Assembly (NCBI RefSeq): GCF_900103805.1
Contig: NZ_FNIB01000008.1
Coordinates: forward strand, 124,001-188,000
DNA: 64,000 nt
Direction: 5' to 3'
Origin: Cryobacterium flavum
GTDB lineage: Bacteria > Actinomycetota > Actinomycetes > Actinomycetales > Microbacteriaceae
Positions 62,236 to 64,000 of this stretch are shown one piece after another; within the stretch, counting starts at the first letter, position 1, and each line of letters begins with the position of its first letter. Under the pieces are notes generated by a model. That model saw only the letters and a program-made list of their open reading frames with translations, ran no database searches and had not been told where the DNA came from. The translations under genes and the position numbers were made by a program.

Positions 62236-64000
62236 TCAGCTCACGTGTACGTGCGGGCGCCGTTTGGCGTTCGGCTCCGACTCACGCAACACTTCGCGGG
62301 TCACCGGTGCGATCTCGCCCTGGCCGGTGACGAGGAACTTGAACATATTCGAGATGGGGTTGTTCTGGGTCCACTCAAAATAGATTTCCGGGATGATGCC
62401 GGTCTGGTCACGAATCTCCAGAAGCACGGCCGCAATCGTGTTCGGCACATTGCCGCTGGTCACTTGGAGAACCCGGTAGCCGTGTTTGGCCACGCCGCTC
62501 ACGACGAGATCTTCCTCAAAGTCCGACGAGTCTGAGGGGAGCACTTCGAGAAAGATGATCGGTGAGCCGGTCGGTATATTGCCGAATCGGCGTTCGTCGC
62601 GGCTCTTATCACGGTACTCGGTTTCGGTGTCTTCGTCGGGCTCGTGGGAGATGATTCGCACGACGTCGTAGTCCTCGGCGTCGCCCGTGACGAAATCGAG
62701 GGCCGAGGAATCCAAAGTGATCGACGTCGCCCTGAGTTGGAACGACCGACGCACGCGCGAGACGAGGGAAGTCACCATGATGCCCACGATGAACAGGGCG
62801 GCGATGCGCACGCCGTCGGGGCGTTCGACGATGTTCGCGATGGTCGTGTACGCCATGATCGCGGCGATTATGCCGAAACCAATGGTCGGCCAGCGTTGCC
62901 GTCTTTTGCGGGCGGACAGGGTGACCGCGACGGATGCCGACGTCATCAGCACGAGCACGCCCGTTGCGTAGGCACCGCCCTGGGCGTCGACGCTGGCCTG
63001 GAAAGCAATCGTGATCACGAAGGCGATCCCGATGAAAACCAGTACGAGCGGGCGCACGGCCCGGGCCCATTGCGGTGCCATGCCGTACCGCGGCAAGTAC
63101 CGAGGCACGAGGTTAAGCAGACCGGCCATAGCGGATGCCCCAGCAAACCAGAGGATGCAGATGGTGCTGATGTCGTAGACGGTGCCGAATGCGTTACCGA
63201 GGTATTCGTGGGCGAGATAGGCCAGGGCGCGACCGTTGGCGGGGCCGCCGGGCTGGAAGGCGGCCTGCGGGATCAGAAACGTGGTGACCAGGCTCGACGT
63301 GATCAGGAAACCGCTCATGATCAGTGCCGCTGTGGTGAGCAGCCGTTTCGTACCGCGAATCCGGCCGACGGGATTGTCGTCACTGTCGGTCGGGCTTCCC
63401 GTAACCTGCGGCATCACGGCCACACCGGTCTCGAAGCCGGACAGGCCCAAGGCCAACTTGGGAAACACGAGCAGTGCGATCCCCACCATGACGAGCGGAT
63501 TACCGTGCTGCACGGTGAGCGCCGCCCACCAATCCGTGATGACCACGCTATTCGTCGCCACGTGCTCAATCGCAACCATGATGACGATCAGGTTGAGAAT
63601 GAGGTAGACCGCAACAAGAACCACGGCGATGCTGATTGCTTCCCGAAAGCCGCGAAGGAAGACAATTCCAAGCAGGGCGATGATGAACAACGTGATCGGT
63701 ACTTCCTGACCGTGAAACCAGGTTGGCGTGAACGGATTCTCGACTGCGTGAGCCGTGGCATCCGCTGCAGACAAGGTAATCGTGATCATGAAGTCCGTGG
63801 CCGCGAACCCGAGCAGAACCAGCACGAACAGCTTGCCCGACCACCACGGCAGCAGCTTCTCCAACATATGGATGGAACCGGATCCCCGAAAACTCTCTGC
63901 AGCCACCCGCCGATACACGGGCAAGGCGCCGAACAGTGTCAGGGCGACCAGAACGATGGTAGCAATCGGTGATAGCAGTCCGGCGGCGAGGGCCGCGATC
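62236..64000 (-). CDS. APC-superfamily permease (5' end outside window)
   Basis: The 588 codons visible encode about ten hydrophobic segments of an amino-acid/polyamine/organocation permease ([35 protein letters not shown]). A charged cytoplasmic C-terminal domain of about 170 residues follows ([36 protein letters not shown]). The frame is open to the right edge, so the true start is missing; an internal TTG at 63924 is not the start because hydrophobic sequence continues upstream. The long soluble tail is not found in simple amino-acid transporters and may be regulatory. Substrate unknown. Confidence 0.85.
   Translation of the reverse strand, partial: IAALAAGLLSPIATIVLVALTLFGALPVYRRVAAESFRGSGSIHMLEKLLPWWSGKLFVLVLLGFAATDFMITITLSAADATAHAVENPFTPTWFHGQEVPITLFIIALLGIVFLRGFREAISIAVVLVAVYLILNLIVIMVAIEHVATNSVVITDWWAALTVQHGNPLVMVGIALLVFPKLALGLSGFETGVAVMPQVTGSPTDSDDNPVGRIRGTKRLLTTAALIMSGFLITSSLVTTFLIPQAAFQPGGPANGRALAYLAHEYLGNAFGTVYDISTICILWFAGASAMAGLLNLVPRYLPRYGMAPQWARAVRPLVLVFIGIAFVITIAFQASVDAQGGAYATGVLVLMTSASVAVTLSARKRRQRWPTIGFGIIAAIMAYTTIANIVERPDGVRIAALFIVGIMVTSLVSRVRRSFQLRATSITLDSSALDFVTGDAEDYDVVRIISHEPDEDTETEYRDKSRDERRFGNIPTGSPIIFLEVLPSDSSDFEEDLVVSGVAKHGYRVLQVTSGNVPNTIAAVLLEIRDQTGIIPEIYFEWTQNNPISNMFKFLVTGQGEIAPVTREVLRESEPNAKRRPHVHVS

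Noticed and set aside
1-64000. CRISPR arrays, transposases, integrases, prophage genes or rRNA
   Set aside because: I found no regularly spaced direct repeats, no DDE or recombinase motifs and no rRNA sequence.

Overview
This is high-GC actinobacterial chromosome, most likely from a Microbacteriaceae-type organism (Cryobacterium/Leifsonia/Salinibacterium relatives). The evidence is GC-rich coding throughout, many GTG and TTG starts, TANNNT -10 boxes placed 6-8 bases before start codons, actinobacterial families (DUF3515, DUF3090/SCO1664/MSMEG_4193, TgpA-like transglutaminase) and a strongly over-represented CGGATGC/GCATCCG heptamer. A remnant of a DUF3494 ice-binding adhesin hints at cold or icy ancestry. 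I recognise genes from sequence alone; no database was searched.

Layout. (1) 1-24.7 kb is a leftward housekeeping block: leuCD-murA-plsC-gpsA-ddl, thiL, recG-coaD, a MoxR/DUF58/transglutaminase trio, DUF177-rpmF-rnc-mutM, then smc cut by the left edge. Rightward genes interrupt it: a broken double-GNAT gene, a membrane protein, rsmD and a DUF3515 lipoprotein. leuC has what looks like a leucine attenuation leader: a 14-residue peptide with three consecutive Leu codons and a 10-bp hairpin. (2) 24.8-33.7 kb holds a PP2C phosphatase, a TerC-family protein behind a yybP-ykoY-type (manganese) riboswitch, the degraded ice-binding/Ig-repeat adhesin, a methyltransferase, the MSMEG_4193/DUF3090/SCO1664 operon and tRNA-Glu(CTC). 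(3) 33.7-44.4 kb holds a metallo-beta-lactamase-fold hydrolase, a MacB-like ABC exporter with its TetR regulator and two tandem operators, a hybrid histidine kinase with a double-receiver protein, a large membrane protein with a clear terminator, and the tail of a secreted protein broken by an amber codon. (4) 44.4-62.2 kb is an L-rhamnose catabolic locus. (5) The right edge cuts an APC-type permease.

The rhamnose locus has two divergent arms. Leftward: a cupin sugar isomerase-like protein, a DUF4432 aldose-epimerase-like protein and a double ABC ATPase, two permeases and a lipoprotein (RhaTPQS type). These are followed by a 17-bp perfect hairpin and then by a LacI regulator, a class II aldolase, an FGGY kinase, a histidine phosphatase and L-rhamnose isomerase. 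Rightward: a DeoR regulator, bifunctional rhamnulose-1-phosphate aldolase/lactaldehyde dehydrogenase, rhamnulokinase and an epimerase-like oxidoreductase. The predicted flow is import, isomerisation to L-rhamnulose, phosphorylation, aldol cleavage to DHAP and L-lactaldehyde, then oxidation to lactate. The extra kinase/aldolase/phosphatase set is not needed for this route and suggests a second sugar. The shared divergent region carries a strong leftward promoter (TTGACG-17-TACTGT) with a perfect 15-bp palindrome just downstream of the expected start.

Four loci look broken or unusual: the double GNAT (single-base frameshift), the ice-binding adhesin (no signal peptide, frameshift), the secreted-protein tail (amber codon), and gpsA, which runs 101 bases into ddl. 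Sequencing error cannot be excluded for the single-base events.
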